This document shows, in pieces, positions 19,592-29,081 of a DNA stretch of 64,000 bases. A model generated the notes under the pieces. It was given only the letters and a program-made list of their open reading frames with translations, did no database searches and was not told the origin of the DNA. Source of the DNA: Pontibacter ruber (GTDB lineage Bacteria > Bacteroidota > Bacteroidia > Cytophagales > Hymenobacteraceae); the NCBI RefSeq assembly GCF_023630205.1, contig NZ_JALPRR010000001.1, forward strand, positions 1 to 64,000. Reading direction: 5' to 3'. The position numbers and the translations under genes are program-made. Every line of letters starts with the position of its first letter. Position 1 is the stretch's first letter.

Positions 19592-20750
19592 TTACTACTT
19601 TGTTTGAAGCTACACCCGGAGTTGCACCGGTTGCAGCACGCTCCAATTCACTCTCATTGCGGCTCACGCTCAGGATTACCCCGAGCGAAATGCCGGTAAA
19701 AATCAGGGATGTTCCACCCATACTTAGCAGCGGCAACGGCAAACCTGTAATTGGTCCGAGACCTACTGCTACGCCCATGTTCACCATCCCCTGTATCACC
19801 AGGCTAAAACTAAGGCCCGCGGAAAGCAGCCCCCCGAATGCGCCGTTACTTTTACTCACGGTCACAAGGCCCCGGTAGAGCAGCGCCAGGTACAAAAACA
19901 GAACAATTACCCCACCTACCAGGCCATATTCCTCCAGAATAATGGCATAGATAAAATCCGAATAAGGGTGAGGCAGGATATCGCGCTGATCGCTGTTGCC
20001 AGGGCCTTTGCCCAGCACACCGCCTGTAGCGATTGCAATGTAGGATTGCTCCAACTGGAAAGCTGTCTCCGTCGGATCCATAAAATCCTCCACACGGCTG
20101 ATGGCCGTATTCAGACGCTGACCTGCTGCCAGAGCAATGCCACCTAGTATACCCATCGCCAGCACCACCACTGCTAGGTGTTTGATCGGCACACGACCAA
20201 TAAACATCAGCAACAGGCAAGTCAAGAACAACAACACCGCTGTGGAGGTATTGGTCATCGCGATCAGGCCGCAGATGAAAACGGTCCAGGCAAAAATAGG
20301 TGCCAGCGTACGCTTCAGGTCGTGCAGCTTCTGCTGCTTTTTTGAGAGCATACTTGCCAGGTAAGAGATCAATGCCAGCTTCGCCAAGTCAGAAGGCTGG
20401 AACGTCTGGTTGATAACCGGGATCGTGATCCAGCGGGAAGCTTCGTTGATATTGGAGCCGTAGATGTAGGTAATAACCAGCAGTGGCGCTGATAACACGA
20501 GAGCGACCAGCGACAACTTGGAGTAATAGCGGTAGTTCACTTTATGAGCGCCCCACATAAAGGCAAGCCCAACTATGATCAGGAACGAGTGCTTGAAGAG
20601 GAAGTACTCCGTGTTGCCCTCCATTTTTTTATAGGCAAGGGTACCCGTGGCAGAATAGACTACCAGCACGCTTATGAGCGAGAAAGCAACCACAATCCCC
20701 CAAAGTACGGCATCCCCTTTCAGGTTCTGCTGCAACCACTGCTTTACCAT
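19584..20750 (-). CDS. ftsW: Septal peptidoglycan polymerase FtsW (SEDS family)
   Basis: 388 residues with about ten membrane helices. A SEDS glycosyltransferase that polymerises lipid II at the septum with FtsI. Family features: the GS-NINEASRWI loop, NTSTAVLLFLTCLLLMF, the extracellular QLEQSYIAIATGGVLGKGPG stretch, HPYSDFIYAIILEEYGLVGG and GLPLPLLSMGGTSL. In this phylum FtsW and RodA are alike; the position between murD and murG settles the name. The charged C-terminus (SRNESELERAATG) lies in the cytoplasm. Confidence 0.94.
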   Translation of the reverse strand: MVKQWLQQNLKGDAVLWGIVVAFSLISVLVVYSATGTLAYKKMEGNTEYFLFKHSFLIIVGLAFMWGAHKVNYRYYSKLSLVALVLSAPLLVITYIYGSNINEASRWITIPVINQTFQPSDLAKLALISYLASMLSKKQQKLHDLKRTLAPIFAWTVFICGLIAMTNTSTAVLLFLTCLLLMFIGRVPIKHLAVVVLAMGILGGIALAAGQRLNTAISRVEDFMDPTETAFQLEQSYIAIATGGVLGKGPGNSDQRDILPHPYSDFIYAIILEEYGLVGGVIVLFLYLALLYRGLVTVSKSNGAFGGLLSAGLSFSLVIQGMVNMGVAVGLGPITGLPLPLLSMGGTSLIFTGISLGVILSVSRNESELERAATGATPGVASNKVVNA

Positions 20751-20774
20751 AATCCCCTTGGCTATACTTTATAC

Positions 20775-22118
20775 TTATCTTTTCAAAACGATTTTTTCTA
20801 CAGCCTCTTTGAAGCGCTGCCCCCGGTGCTCGTAATTGTTAAACAAATCGAAGCTAGCACAAGCAGGCGAGAGCAACACCACATCACCCGGCACCGCCAG
20901 GGAGCGGCTCAGGCGCACGGCATACTCTATCGAGGTCGTCTCTGCTATGACCGGCACTATTCGCCCGAATGCCTTCTTGAGCTTTTCATTATCAGTACCC
21001 AAACATATGAGTACTTTTACCTTTTCCCGCGCCAGTTCTTCCAGCACGCTGTAATCATTGCCTTTGTCAACGCCTCCGGCTATCCAGATGATCGGCTGCT
21101 TTATGCCTTCCAGTGCATAATACACCGCTTCCACGTTAGTGGCTTTGGAATCGTTGATGTAGGTTACTTCTTTGGCTACCCCCACATGCTGTAGGCGGTG
21201 CTCCGCGTTTTCAAAAGTTTCCAGTGCCTGAGAGATGTCTTCATCAGAGATCCCTAACAGCTTGGCCACCGCTACAGCAGCCATGGTGTTGTACTGGTTA
21301 TGTTTTCCGATCAGGCTGGACTTTGAAGTATCAATGTGGCCCTCGAAAAACTTTACCTGTACATTTATATGTTGTCCCTCATAGGTGACTTTCGCGTTCT
21401 CCTTTCCCTGTAAGGTGAAAGGGATCGTTGTTCCGCCAAAAGCCGCAGAATTGAACGCATTACTAATATTATCATCATCGGCGTTATAGATAAAATAGTC
21501 AGTTCCACTCATGTTTTGCGCAATACGCAGCTTGGAGGCAGCGTATTTCTCCATGCTGTACCCGTAGCGGTCCAGATGGTCAGGCGTAATGTTCAGCAGC
21601 ACTCCGATGTGCGCTTTGAATTGATACATGTTGTCGAGCTGAAAGCTGCTCAGCTCCACTACATAGTACTCGTGCTTGTCCTCGATCACCTTTTCGGCAA
21701 GGCTTTCTCCGATGTTCCCGGCTAGCCCAACGTTTATACCTGCGCTTTTCAGCAGGTGGTAAGTTAGCAACGTAGTCGTTGTCTTACCATTGGTGCCTGT
21801 GATACAGATAAACTTGGCATTGCTATACCTTCCGGCAAACTCGATCTCGGAGATGACCGGGATCTGGCGCTTTACCGCTTCCTGCACAATGGCGGCTTTC
21901 TCCGGAATGCCTGGGCTTTTGATGATCTCGTTTGCCTCCAGTATGCGTTCAAATGTATGCGTACCTTCTTCGTAAGGGATTGCAGCAGTGGCCAGTTTGG
22001 CTTTATACTGCTCCTTTATCTGCCCCATATCCGACACAAACACCTCCAGCCCCTTTGCTTTTGCCAGCAAAGCCGCTCCTACGCCACTCTCTCCTGCTCC
22101 AAGTATTGCTATTTTCAT
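20775..22118 (-). CDS. murD: UDP-N-acetylmuramoyl-L-alanine:D-glutamate ligase
   Basis: 447 residues. Adds D-Glu to UDP-MurNAc-L-Ala in the cytoplasm. Seen: the N-terminal Rossmann loop ILGAGESGVGAALLAKAKG (4-22), the ATP loop ITGTNGKTTTTLL near 110-122, NITPDHLDRYG, NDSKATN near 320 (the MurD-typical NDSKATN, substrate and phosphate contacts) and the C-terminal LLSPACASFDLFNNYEHRG, which is diagnostic of MurD. It lies 15 bases after mraY and 24 before ftsW. Confidence 0.96.
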   Translation of the reverse strand: MKIAILGAGESGVGAALLAKAKGLEVFVSDMGQIKEQYKAKLATAAIPYEEGTHTFERILEANEIIKSPGIPEKAAIVQEAVKRQIPVISEIEFAGRYSNAKFICITGTNGKTTTTLLTYHLLKSAGINVGLAGNIGESLAEKVIEDKHEYYVVELSSFQLDNMYQFKAHIGVLLNITPDHLDRYGYSMEKYAASKLRIAQNMSGTDYFIYNADDDNISNAFNSAAFGGTTIPFTLQGKENAKVTYEGQHINVQVKFFEGHIDTSKSSLIGKHNQYNTMAAVAVAKLLGISDEDISQALETFENAEHRLQHVGVAKEVTYINDSKATNVEAVYYALEGIKQPIIWIAGGVDKGNDYSVLEELAREKVKVLICLGTDNEKLKKAFGRIVPVIAETTSIEYAVRLSRSLAVPGDVVLLSPACASFDLFNNYEHRGQRFKEAVEKIVLKR

Positions 22119-22133
22119 AGGTTGTGTTTCGTG

Positions 22134-23354
22134 TTAGCGCAACTTCAATGTTGCCAGTGTTAAGATGGCCAGCATAATACCCACAATCCAGAAGCGACCT
22201 ACAATCTTGGATTCATGGTAGCCCAATTTCTGGTAATGATGGTGCAGCGGCGACATCTTGAAAATGCGGCGTCCTTCGCCATACTTCTTTTTGGTATACT
22301 TGAAGTAACTCACCTGCAGCATCACCGACAGGTTCTCTACCAGGAAAATACCGCAAAGGATAGGGATCAGCAGCTCCTTGCGCACGATCAGGGCCAGCAC
22401 CGCGATGATACCTCCGATTGACAGACTGCCTGTATCGCCCATGAACACCTGTGCCGGATAAGTGTTGTACCACAAAAACCCGACACATGCCCCCACAAAG
22501 GCCAGACAGAAAATAGCCAGCTCACCGGAGTTGGGTATAAACATGATGTCGAGGTAATCGGCAAAAATGGTGTTACCCGACAGGTAAGCAAAGAACGCCA
22601 GTGTCATACCGATAATAGCCGATGTTCCGGCAGCCAGACCGTCGATGCCGTCCGTAATGTTAGCTCCGTTTGATACTGCCGTGATCACCAGGATCACAAA
22701 CGGGATGTACAGATAGCAGGACCAGCCCTGGAACAAAGGACCGGCAAAAGAAAACAGGTTACAGTAATCCAGTTCGTTGTTCTTTCGGAACGGAATGGTG
22801 GTGATCATGCTGTGTACATCCACGTACTGCTTGCTTGCATTCACGGCTGAGGTCGTGCCATCCGAAAAAATGTATTGGCGCACTACCACGTCATCGTTGA
22901 AGTATAAGGTAAGCCCCACGATCAGGCCAAGACCGATCTGCCCCAGTATCTTGAAGCGGCCCGCCAGGCCTTCCTTGTTCTTTCTGAAAACCTTGATGTA
23001 ATCATCCAAAAAGCCGATCACGCCCAGCCAGATGGTAGATACGATCATCAGAATAATGTAAATATTATCCAGTCGCGCAAAAAGCAGCGTTGGCACCAGG
23101 ATGGCTAAAAGAATAATAAGACCTCCCATGGTTGGGGTTCCTTTCTTCTCCATCTGCCCTTCCAGTCCCAGGTCACGGATACTTTCGCCCACCTGTTTGC
23201 GCTGCAGCATTTTAATCAGTTTGCCCCCGAAAATCATCGCAATCAGGAGCGACACTAAGGTAGCCATACCTGCCCTGAAGGAGATGTACTGAAATACACC
23301 AGCCCCTAAGAGATCGTATTCACGGTCGAGGTATGTAAAGAGGTGATAAAGCAT
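22134..23354 (-). CDS. mraY: Phospho-MurNAc-pentapeptide transferase
   Basis: 406 residues, about ten membrane helices. Transfers phospho-MurNAc-pentapeptide to undecaprenyl phosphate, giving lipid I. Seen: [15 protein letters not shown] near 70-85, GFLDDYIKV with the metal-binding Asp pair, [12 protein letters not shown] (catalytic loop) and the [13 protein letters not shown] plus SPLHHHYQ stretches that define the family. The loop between the third and fourth conserved regions (about 160-205) is longer than in E. coli, usual for Bacteroidota. It lies 64 bases after murE. Confidence 0.96.
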   Translation of the reverse strand: MLYHLFTYLDREYDLLGAGVFQYISFRAGMATLVSLLIAMIFGGKLIKMLQRKQVGESIRDLGLEGQMEKKGTPTMGGLIILLAILVPTLLFARLDNIYIILMIVSTIWLGVIGFLDDYIKVFRKNKEGLAGRFKILGQIGLGLIVGLTLYFNDDVVVRQYIFSDGTTSAVNASKQYVDVHSMITTIPFRKNNELDYCNLFSFAGPLFQGWSCYLYIPFVILVITAVSNGANITDGIDGLAAGTSAIIGMTLAFFAYLSGNTIFADYLDIMFIPNSGELAIFCLAFVGACVGFLWYNTYPAQVFMGDTGSLSIGGIIAVLALIVRKELLIPILCGIFLVENLSVMLQVSYFKYTKKKYGEGRRIFKMSPLHHHYQKLGYHESKIVGRFWIVGIMLAILTLATLKLR

Positions 23355-23418
23355 TTACTTATGTAGTCGGTATTGTATTCTGTTTTCCTGCGGGTTTCCC
23401 CATTTATACTTGTCTTAG

Positions 23419-24882
23419 CTATTTACCCAGTTGCTGAAACGTTTCGTACAGCACCTGTTTATCATCAAACGGGTACTTCACGCCTTTCACCTCCTGGTAG
23501 GTTTCATGCCCCTTACCGGCCACCAAAATGATATCGTTCGGCTCAGCCAGCATGCAGGCCGTCCTGATTGCCTCCCTCCGATCCAGTACCGATAAGGTTT
23601 TCTTGTAGTCAAGCGGTTTTACACCTTTCTGCATGTCTTCCAGTATGGCCTGCGGCTCTTCGAAGCGAGGGTTGTCGGAGGTAAGTATAACCTTATCGCT
23701 CAGCTTGCATGCCAGGTCAGCCATAACCGGACGCTTGGTTGCATCGCGGTTTCCGCCGCAACCTACAACCGTAATTACCTTCTGGTTTGGGTTGCGGATC
23801 TGCTGGATGGTATTCAGCACATTCTCCAGCGCATCCGGGGTATGCGCATAATCCACAATACCGGTGATCTGCGATTCTGAAACCACATAATCGAAGCGCC
23901 CTGCCGCCGTTTCCAAATTTGAAAGTACTGTAAGCACCTCCACCGGGTCCTCGCCCAGCAATGTAGCCGCGGCATACACGCCCAACAGGTTGTATGCATT
24001 GAAGGCGCCGATCAGCCTGCACCAGATCTCGTGCCCATCCACCTCCAGGTGCAATCCTTGTAAGGTATTATCAAGGATGCGTGCTTTGAACTCAGTAGCC
24101 TTACGCAATGAGAATTCATGCACGCTGGCTTTGGTGTTCTGTACCATTACCGATCCTCGCTTGTCGTCGGCGTTAACAAGAGCAAAAGCCTTGGCCGGTA
24201 ACATATCAAAGAACGATTTCTTGGCTTTGATATATTCCTCAAATGTATTGTGGTAATCGAGGTGGTCGTGGGTGATGTTGGTAAAAACGCCTCCGGCAAA
24301 AGTCAAACCTGCCACGCGCTTTTGCACCATGGCATGCGAGCTAACCTCCATAAAACAGTAAGCACAACCCGCCTGCACCATCTGGTCCAGCAGCGCATTC
24401 AGCGACACGGCATCCGGCGTGGTGTGCGTAGATGGAATCACCGTTTCATCTATCTGGTTCTGCACCGTAGACAACATGCCTACATGGTAGCCCAGCTCCC
24501 GGAACAGCTTGTGCAACAGCGTAACCGAAGTGGTTTTGCCGTTGGTGCCGGTCACCCCTACCAGTTTGAGTTTTCGGGATGGATGGCCATAAAATGCCGA
24601 AGCCATCATACCCAATGCCTGAGCGGAGTCTGTTACCTGTATATAAGCAACATCCTCATTTATTTCCTCCGGCAGCACCTCGCATACAATGGCGGCTGCC
24701 TTGCTTTCTACTGCCTTGCTGATGTACGCATGCCCATCTGCCTGCACGCCACGCACTGCCACAAACGCAACTCCCTCCCGCACCTGACGCGAATCAAAGG
24801 TGATTGCCTCGATCTGCACGTCAAGTGGCCCGATGCTTTTCAGCACCATTACATCTTTTACTATGTTTTGCAGCAACTGCAT
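23419..24882 (-). CDS. murE: UDP-MurNAc-tripeptide ligase, predicted meso-diaminopimelate-adding
   Basis: 487 residues. Adds the third amino acid to UDP-MurNAc-L-Ala-D-Glu. Seen: the N-terminal FDSRQVREGVAFVAVRG, the ATP loop GVTGTNGKTTSVTLL near 109-123, DYAHTPDALENVL near 340 and TSDNPRFEEP near 405. The DNPR motif is the known mark of enzymes selecting meso-diaminopimelate rather than lysine, so the wall is expected to be of the Gram-negative m-DAP type. Its ATG shares one base with the ftsI stop. Confidence 0.96.
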   Translation of the reverse strand: MQLLQNIVKDVMVLKSIGPLDVQIEAITFDSRQVREGVAFVAVRGVQADGHAYISKAVESKAAAIVCEVLPEEINEDVAYIQVTDSAQALGMMASAFYGHPSRKLKLVGVTGTNGKTTSVTLLHKLFRELGYHVGMLSTVQNQIDETVIPSTHTTPDAVSLNALLDQMVQAGCAYCFMEVSSHAMVQKRVAGLTFAGGVFTNITHDHLDYHNTFEEYIKAKKSFFDMLPAKAFALVNADDKRGSVMVQNTKASVHEFSLRKATEFKARILDNTLQGLHLEVDGHEIWCRLIGAFNAYNLLGVYAAATLLGEDPVEVLTVLSNLETAAGRFDYVVSESQITGIVDYAHTPDALENVLNTIQQIRNPNQKVITVVGCGGNRDATKRPVMADLACKLSDKVILTSDNPRFEEPQAILEDMQKGVKPLDYKKTLSVLDRREAIRTACMLAEPNDIILVAGKGHETYQEVKGVKYPFDDKQVLYETFQQLGK

Positions 24883-26978
24883 TAGCTCAATACGATTGTT
24901 ATTTTACTTCCTTTTTCAATGTTGGCACCCGGTGCCAGCGACTGTTTTTCTACGCGCTTGCCTTCGCCCTGCACTTGTACCTGCAGGTGCTGGTTGCCAA
25001 GTATAAACAATGCATCACGCAGCGTCATGCCGGTAACATCCGGCACTTTGCCAGACAACACCGGGTTAGGCATGAACTTAAACGAACGCATGTGCGGCTC
25101 CACCTTTACCCAGTCTTCATCAGCGGAGGCATTGTGGTTGCTGATACCGATCTTGTTACAGATCAGGCTCAGGTCATCAAAGCTGCCGGCTTTTACCTGC
25201 GGCAGGCTGTCTTTATTAGCTACAACACGGGCACGCATCGGTTTGTGCATGGCCAGGTCGCGTGCATAAGCTTTGTCGGCCAGCTCTTTGAACACAGGCG
25301 CGGCGACATCGCCCCCGTACACGTTCACGCCCCGCGGACTGTCTATGATCACGATGCAACTATACTTTGGATTGTCGGCCGGGAAATAACCTGCAAACGA
25401 AGTAGAGTATAGTTTTACATACTTACCATCTTTTACTTTCCGGGCGGTTCCGGTTTTACCGGCTACTTTGTAATCAGAGCTGCGGATGTTCTTGGCTGTA
25501 CCATTCTGCACTACCCCTTCCAGCATGATCTTAAGCTTTTTCAAAGTCTCGTCAGAGCATATTTTCTCGTTCAGAACCCGCGTGCTGTAGGACTGAATTA
25601 CGTTGTCGGCCTTGCGGATTTCCTTTACAATGATGGGCTGCACTTTCACCCCGTTGTTGGCCACGGCATTGTAAAAAGCAAGGGTCTGCAACGGCGAAAG
25701 CTTCAGTTCATAGCCGATCGACATAGAGGTAAGCGTAGTTCCGTACCAGCTTCTGTCTTGTGTGCTCTTGATAAACGGCCTTGCTTCCCCGTCCATCTGA
25801 AAACCCAGTGTGCTGTTAAGACCAAACTTGTTCAGGTACTCTACATACAGCTGCGGATTGTTGCTAAAGTGCTGTTCCATCAGTTTGGCTACCCCAATGT
25901 TAGAGGACTTCTCAAACACCTCCTGCACCGACAGCTTTCCATACCCTCCGTTTTTGGCATCGGTCATGGTCGTGTTTTTGATGCGGTAGCTGCCGTTGCC
26001 GGTATCGATGGTGTCTTCAAGCTGCACGTTGGTTGCTTCGAATAGCGCCATCATCGAAGCCAGCTTAAAGGTAGAACCCGGCTCTGTACGTCCCTGGTTA
26101 CCAACAGCGTAGTTATAATCTTCAATGTAGCCGCCTTTGGTTTTGCCAAGGTTTGCAATGGCCTTGATCTCCCCTGTTTTCACCTCCATTAGGATCACAC
26201 AACCATAGTCGGCATTCTTTTCTACCAGCGCTTTGTACAGTGCGTTTTCGGCCACGTCCTGCAGGTTGATATCGATAGTGGTCATGATATCGTAGCCGTG
26301 CTGCGGCTGCACCTCCGTGCCGTCGTAAATAGGCTTGTTGCCGCCGGCGATGCGCTCAAACAAGGCTTCTCCGTCAGTGCCTGCCAGGTTGTTATTGAAG
26401 CTGAACTCCAGTCCGGCGCCGTTCTTGTCTTCGTTGATAAAGCCAATGGTACGTTCTGCCAGCAACCCAAATGGCTTGAAGCGCTTTTCTACCTTCTCGA
26501 AAATAACACCACCTTTGTTTTTGCCTGACCTGAAAATAGGCCACTGCGCCATCATCTTCTTGTCCTGGTAGTTGATCTGGCGGCTGTTCAGGCGGATATA
26601 CTTCCGGCCGGCATGGCGGGCATTCTTGATCTTGCGTCGGTAGTAATCTTCGGACTTATCTCCGTAAAAACGCGAAAGCAGCATAGCCAGTGAGTCTACG
26701 CCTGCATTAAAGGTCTTTGTTTCTGCAATGGTCGGGTCGAAAGCCACCCGGTAGAACGGCAATGACGTAGCCATTATACTTCCGTTGTCGGAGTAAATAT
26801 TGCCACGCGTGGCGAACACCGGCTGGTAGCGGATACGGCGCTCTTTGGAAATCTTCTTCCACTTGGCACCTTCCATAAACTGAATGTGCACAACCTTATA
26901 AACGATAGCGCACGCAAAAAGGCATACAACCAGAAAGGCCAGCCTTACCCGGATCAGTATGTCCTTCTTAATATTCAT
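24882..26978 (-). CDS. ftsI: Septal transpeptidase FtsI/PBP3 with a C-terminal PASTA domain
   Basis: 698 residues. One N-terminal membrane helix (about 9-30), a pedestal domain, then the transpeptidase: SxxK as STFK in EPGSTFKLASM (near 300), SxN as SSN in EKSSNIGVAKLM (near 355), and KTG in VAGKTGTARKV (near 510). The last ~60 residues (KVPDVTGMTLRDALFILGNQ ... SKITIVLS) form one PASTA domain, which E. coli FtsI lacks but Bacteroidota and SpoVD-type proteins have. It cross-links septal peptidoglycan with FtsW. It overlaps ftsL by 11 bases and murE by one. Confidence 0.95.
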   Translation of the reverse strand: MNIKKDILIRVRLAFLVVCLFACAIVYKVVHIQFMEGAKWKKISKERRIRYQPVFATRGNIYSDNGSIMATSLPFYRVAFDPTIAETKTFNAGVDSLAMLLSRFYGDKSEDYYRRKIKNARHAGRKYIRLNSRQINYQDKKMMAQWPIFRSGKNKGGVIFEKVEKRFKPFGLLAERTIGFINEDKNGAGLEFSFNNNLAGTDGEALFERIAGGNKPIYDGTEVQPQHGYDIMTTIDINLQDVAENALYKALVEKNADYGCVILMEVKTGEIKAIANLGKTKGGYIEDYNYAVGNQGRTEPGSTFKLASMMALFEATNVQLEDTIDTGNGSYRIKNTTMTDAKNGGYGKLSVQEVFEKSSNIGVAKLMEQHFSNNPQLYVEYLNKFGLNSTLGFQMDGEARPFIKSTQDRSWYGTTLTSMSIGYELKLSPLQTLAFYNAVANNGVKVQPIIVKEIRKADNVIQSYSTRVLNEKICSDETLKKLKIMLEGVVQNGTAKNIRSSDYKVAGKTGTARKVKDGKYVKLYSTSFAGYFPADNPKYSCIVIIDSPRGVNVYGGDVAAPVFKELADKAYARDLAMHKPMRARVVANKDSLPQVKAGSFDDLSLICNKIGISNHNASADEDWVKVEPHMRSFKFMPNPVLSGKVPDVTGMTLRDALFILGNQHLQVQVQGEGKRVEKQSLAPGANIEKGSKITIVLS

Positions 26979-27396
26979 CTGCAGGCACTATTACTTGATA
27001 AGGTGGAGATGAACTTTCAATCAGGCCAAGCGGGGCCACGTTACGGGCAACTTCCGATTGCTTGCTGGCTTCCATGTACTCAGACTTAAGCGTAGTATAG
27101 TCAGCCCGCAGATCTTCTGTTTCTACTTTGATCTTGTCTATCCTGCGGATGGTCTTCTCGGCATAGTGGGTATTGCCGATATAAAAGAGGGTAATGCCGG
27201 TTACAAAAAGCACGTACGGAAGGTACTTCAGGGGAAGCCCTTCTTCAAACAACGCATCAACATTGGTATACTTATCTACCAGGCCAAACAGACTGAAACG
27301 CTTTCTTGGCTGTTTTGGCGCCTCCTCCTCCGGCTGCACACGTACCCTATTCACCTTGGGTGCGGTAGCTTTCTTTGTCATAAGGTTAGAAGCCAT
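26968..27396 (-). CDS. ftsL: FtsL-like division protein
   Basis: 142 residues: a basic cytoplasmic start rich in K, R and P, a single membrane segment at about 56-76 (YLPYVLFVTGITLFYIGN), then a heptad-patterned helix (about 80-120, IRRIDKIKVETEDLRADYTTLKSEYM in character). This bitopic coiled-coil layout and its place between rsmH and ftsI match FtsL; sequence conservation of FtsL is always low. It would bridge FtsQ and the FtsWI synthase. The longer cytoplasmic segment is usual for this phylum. Confidence 0.85.
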   Translation of the reverse strand: MASNLMTKKATAPKVNRVRVQPEEEAPKQPRKRFSLFGLVDKYTNVDALFEEGLPLKYLPYVLFVTGITLFYIGNTHYAEKTIRRIDKIKVETEDLRADYTTLKSEYMEASKQSEVARNVAPLGLIESSSPPYQVIVPADEY

Positions 27397-27441
27397 AGTT
27401 GATGTATACTTTTAGCTGTTGGTATAGCTGTTCTTATTTAA

Positions 27442-28350
27442 TCATTCTGCTCTCTTCTCGGCAATTCTTAGTTTGGCGCTCCTGGAGCGGCTGTTTTCCA
27501 ACAGCTCCTGCTCTGTCGGTGTAATGGGTTTGCGGTTAACAGCATCAAGGGGCTTTTTCTCATTCCCGAACAGGTCTTTCTCAACCTCCCCGAAAAACTT
27601 CCCTTTCGCTATGAAATTCTTCACCAGTCTGTCTTCCAGCGAATGGTAAGAAATCACCACCAACCTTCCACCAGGCTTCAGCACTTCTGCCGCCTGCTCC
27701 AACATCTCCTCCAGCGCCTTTAACTCGTCGTTTACCTCGATGCGCAGTGCCTGGAAGACCTGCGCCAGGTATTTATTTTCTTTTCCCTTTGGGGTACAAG
27801 AACTGATTGCCTTTTTAAAATCGCCGATCGTTTCGATCGGCTGCCTTGCGCGCTGCTCCACCACCAGGCGAGCCAGCGTTCGGGCGTTTTTCACTTCTCC
27901 GTAAATGCCGAAGATGCGGTGCAACTGCTCCTCGGAGTATGTTTCCAGCACATCCTTTGCCGTCAGCGTAGCGTGCGGATCCATGCGCATGTCCAGCGGG
28001 CCTTCAAAGCGGGTAGAGAAACCCCGCTCTGCCACATCAAACTGATGCGATGAAACACCCAGGTCGGCCAGAATGCCATCTACCTCTTTTACCCGGTACA
28101 GCCGCAGGTACTTTTTCAGATCCCGGAAATTGGCCTTCACAAACTGAAAAGCCGGACTCTCAATCTTTTTTGCCTGCTCTTCGGCGTCGCGGTCCTGGTC
28201 AAACGAGTACAGCTTACCTGTTTCCAGTTTGCTCACGATCAGCGATGAATGTCCGCCGCCTCCAAACGTCACATCCACATAGACACCATCCGGCTTAATA
28301 GCCAGGGCTTCTATACATTCATTCAATAAAACAGGGCGATGGTATGCCAT
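27442..28350 (-). CDS. rsmH: 16S rRNA (cytosine-1402-N4)-methyltransferase
   Basis: 302 residues. SAM-dependent enzyme that methylates N4 of C1402 in 16S rRNA (mraW). Seen: HRPVLLNECIEAL at the start, the SAM loop YVDVTFGGGGHSSLI (24-38), ILADLGVSSHQFD near 95, the RFEGPLDMRMD stretch and the late VVISYHSLEDRLVKNF, all family signatures. It is the second gene of the dcw operon; its ATG shares one base with the mraZ stop, and ftsL follows after 45 bases. Confidence 0.96.
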   Translation of the reverse strand: MAYHRPVLLNECIEALAIKPDGVYVDVTFGGGGHSSLIVSKLETGKLYSFDQDRDAEEQAKKIESPAFQFVKANFRDLKKYLRLYRVKEVDGILADLGVSSHQFDVAERGFSTRFEGPLDMRMDPHATLTAKDVLETYSEEQLHRIFGIYGEVKNARTLARLVVEQRARQPIETIGDFKKAISSCTPKGKENKYLAQVFQALRIEVNDELKALEEMLEQAAEVLKPGGRLVVISYHSLEDRLVKNFIAKGKFFGEVEKDLFGNEKKPLDAVNRKPITPTEQELLENSRSRSAKLRIAEKRAE

Positions 28351-28817
28351 TATAATATCGGTTCCTCTCCCGGTTTATCGCCCAAGAACTTCTGGGCGAG
28401 TTGTGAGAAATTCTGCTGGTCCTTGATCAGGAACTCTTCATATTTATCCGGGTTCCAGATCTCGACCCGATTACCCAAGCCTACCACGATCGCATCTTTG
28501 TCCAGCTCGGCAAAACGCGCCATGGTTCTGGGCACTATAAAACGTCCGGTTCCATCCAGCTCAATTTCGGTGTTACCCCGAAAGAAATTACGCTGAAAGT
28601 GGCGGTACTCTTCGTTAAACTCGTTCAAGCCAGCTACTTTGTCATAGATCACTTTCCACTCTGCCTTCGGATACAACACCAGGCAAGGCTCGAACCCTCT
28701 CATCAGAACTACATGATTGCCAGACGCCTCCGGCAGGTTGGCTTTTATCTTGGCAGGTAAAACCAACCTTCCCTTCGGGTCTATCTTGCATTCATATTCG
28801 CCGGAGAGGAAGTTCAT
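28350..28817 (-). CDS. mraZ: Transcriptional regulator MraZ
   Basis: 155 residues with two tandem AbrB-like MraZ domains, each holding the DxxGR signature: DPKGR at 13-17 and DGTGR at 88-92. MraZ forms large rings and binds short direct repeats upstream of its own operon, usually as a repressor. Here it is first in the dcw cluster, and three ACCACT/AGTGGT boxes with 10-bp spacing lie at 28887-28912 just upstream, which fits autoregulation. A TTG-N19-TACATTTG promoter lies between the boxes and the ATG. Confidence 0.96.
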   Translation of the reverse strand: MNFLSGEYECKIDPKGRLVLPAKIKANLPEASGNHVVLMRGFEPCLVLYPKAEWKVIYDKVAGLNEFNEEYRHFQRNFFRGNTEIELDGTGRFIVPRTMARFAELDKDAIVVGLGNRVEIWNPDKYEEFLIKDQQNFSQLAQKFLGDKPGEEPIL

Positions 28818-28857
28818 CTATAATTTCAGTTTCATCCGCGTAGTCTATCGGAGTATA

Positions 28858-28887
28858 CAAATGTAGCGATTCAACAAAATACAACAA
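28858..28887 (-). promoter_or_regulatory. Promoter of mraZ and the dcw operon
   Basis: On the minus strand TTG (28887-28885), a 19-base spacer, then TACATTTG (28865-28858), matching the Bacteroidota consensus. The ATG is 40 bases downstream. The first MraZ box touches the -33 element, so bound MraZ would block polymerase. Confidence 0.75.
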
Positions 28888-28912
28888 CCACTATCTACCA
28901 CTTTTTACCACT
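28887..28912 (-). promoter_or_regulatory. MraZ operator: three direct repeats at 10-bp spacing
   Basis: ACCACT on the plus strand (AGTGGT on the minus strand, the sense of mraZ) begins at 28887, 28897 and 28907, exactly one helical turn apart. Known MraZ sites are sets of short G-rich direct repeats about 10 bp apart upstream of mraZ. Confidence 0.85.
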
Positions 28913-28913
28913 T

Positions 28914-28960
28914 TGTGGATAAATTACGGTTATCCACTCCACTTATCCACATTATCCACA
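28914..28960. other. Cluster of four DnaA boxes (candidate origin or DnaA control site)
   Basis: Perfect TTATCCACA at 28943-28951 and 28952-28960 (directly abutting), TTATCCACT (one mismatch) at 28930-28938, and a perfect inverted copy TGTGGATAA at 28914-28922: four boxes in 47 bp. An AT-rich stretch of about 70 bases follows (28981-29055). Genes on both sides point away. Either oriC or DnaA control of the dcw promoter would explain it. Confidence 0.75.
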
Positions 28961-29081
28961 TTCCGGAGCCCCCACTTTGGGTATAACTTTATTTGCATGA
29001 AACATATAAACTTGCTAATATTCGAGGATTAAAAATATAACAGCCAGAAATACAGTATTTTAGACACACACATCTATACCT

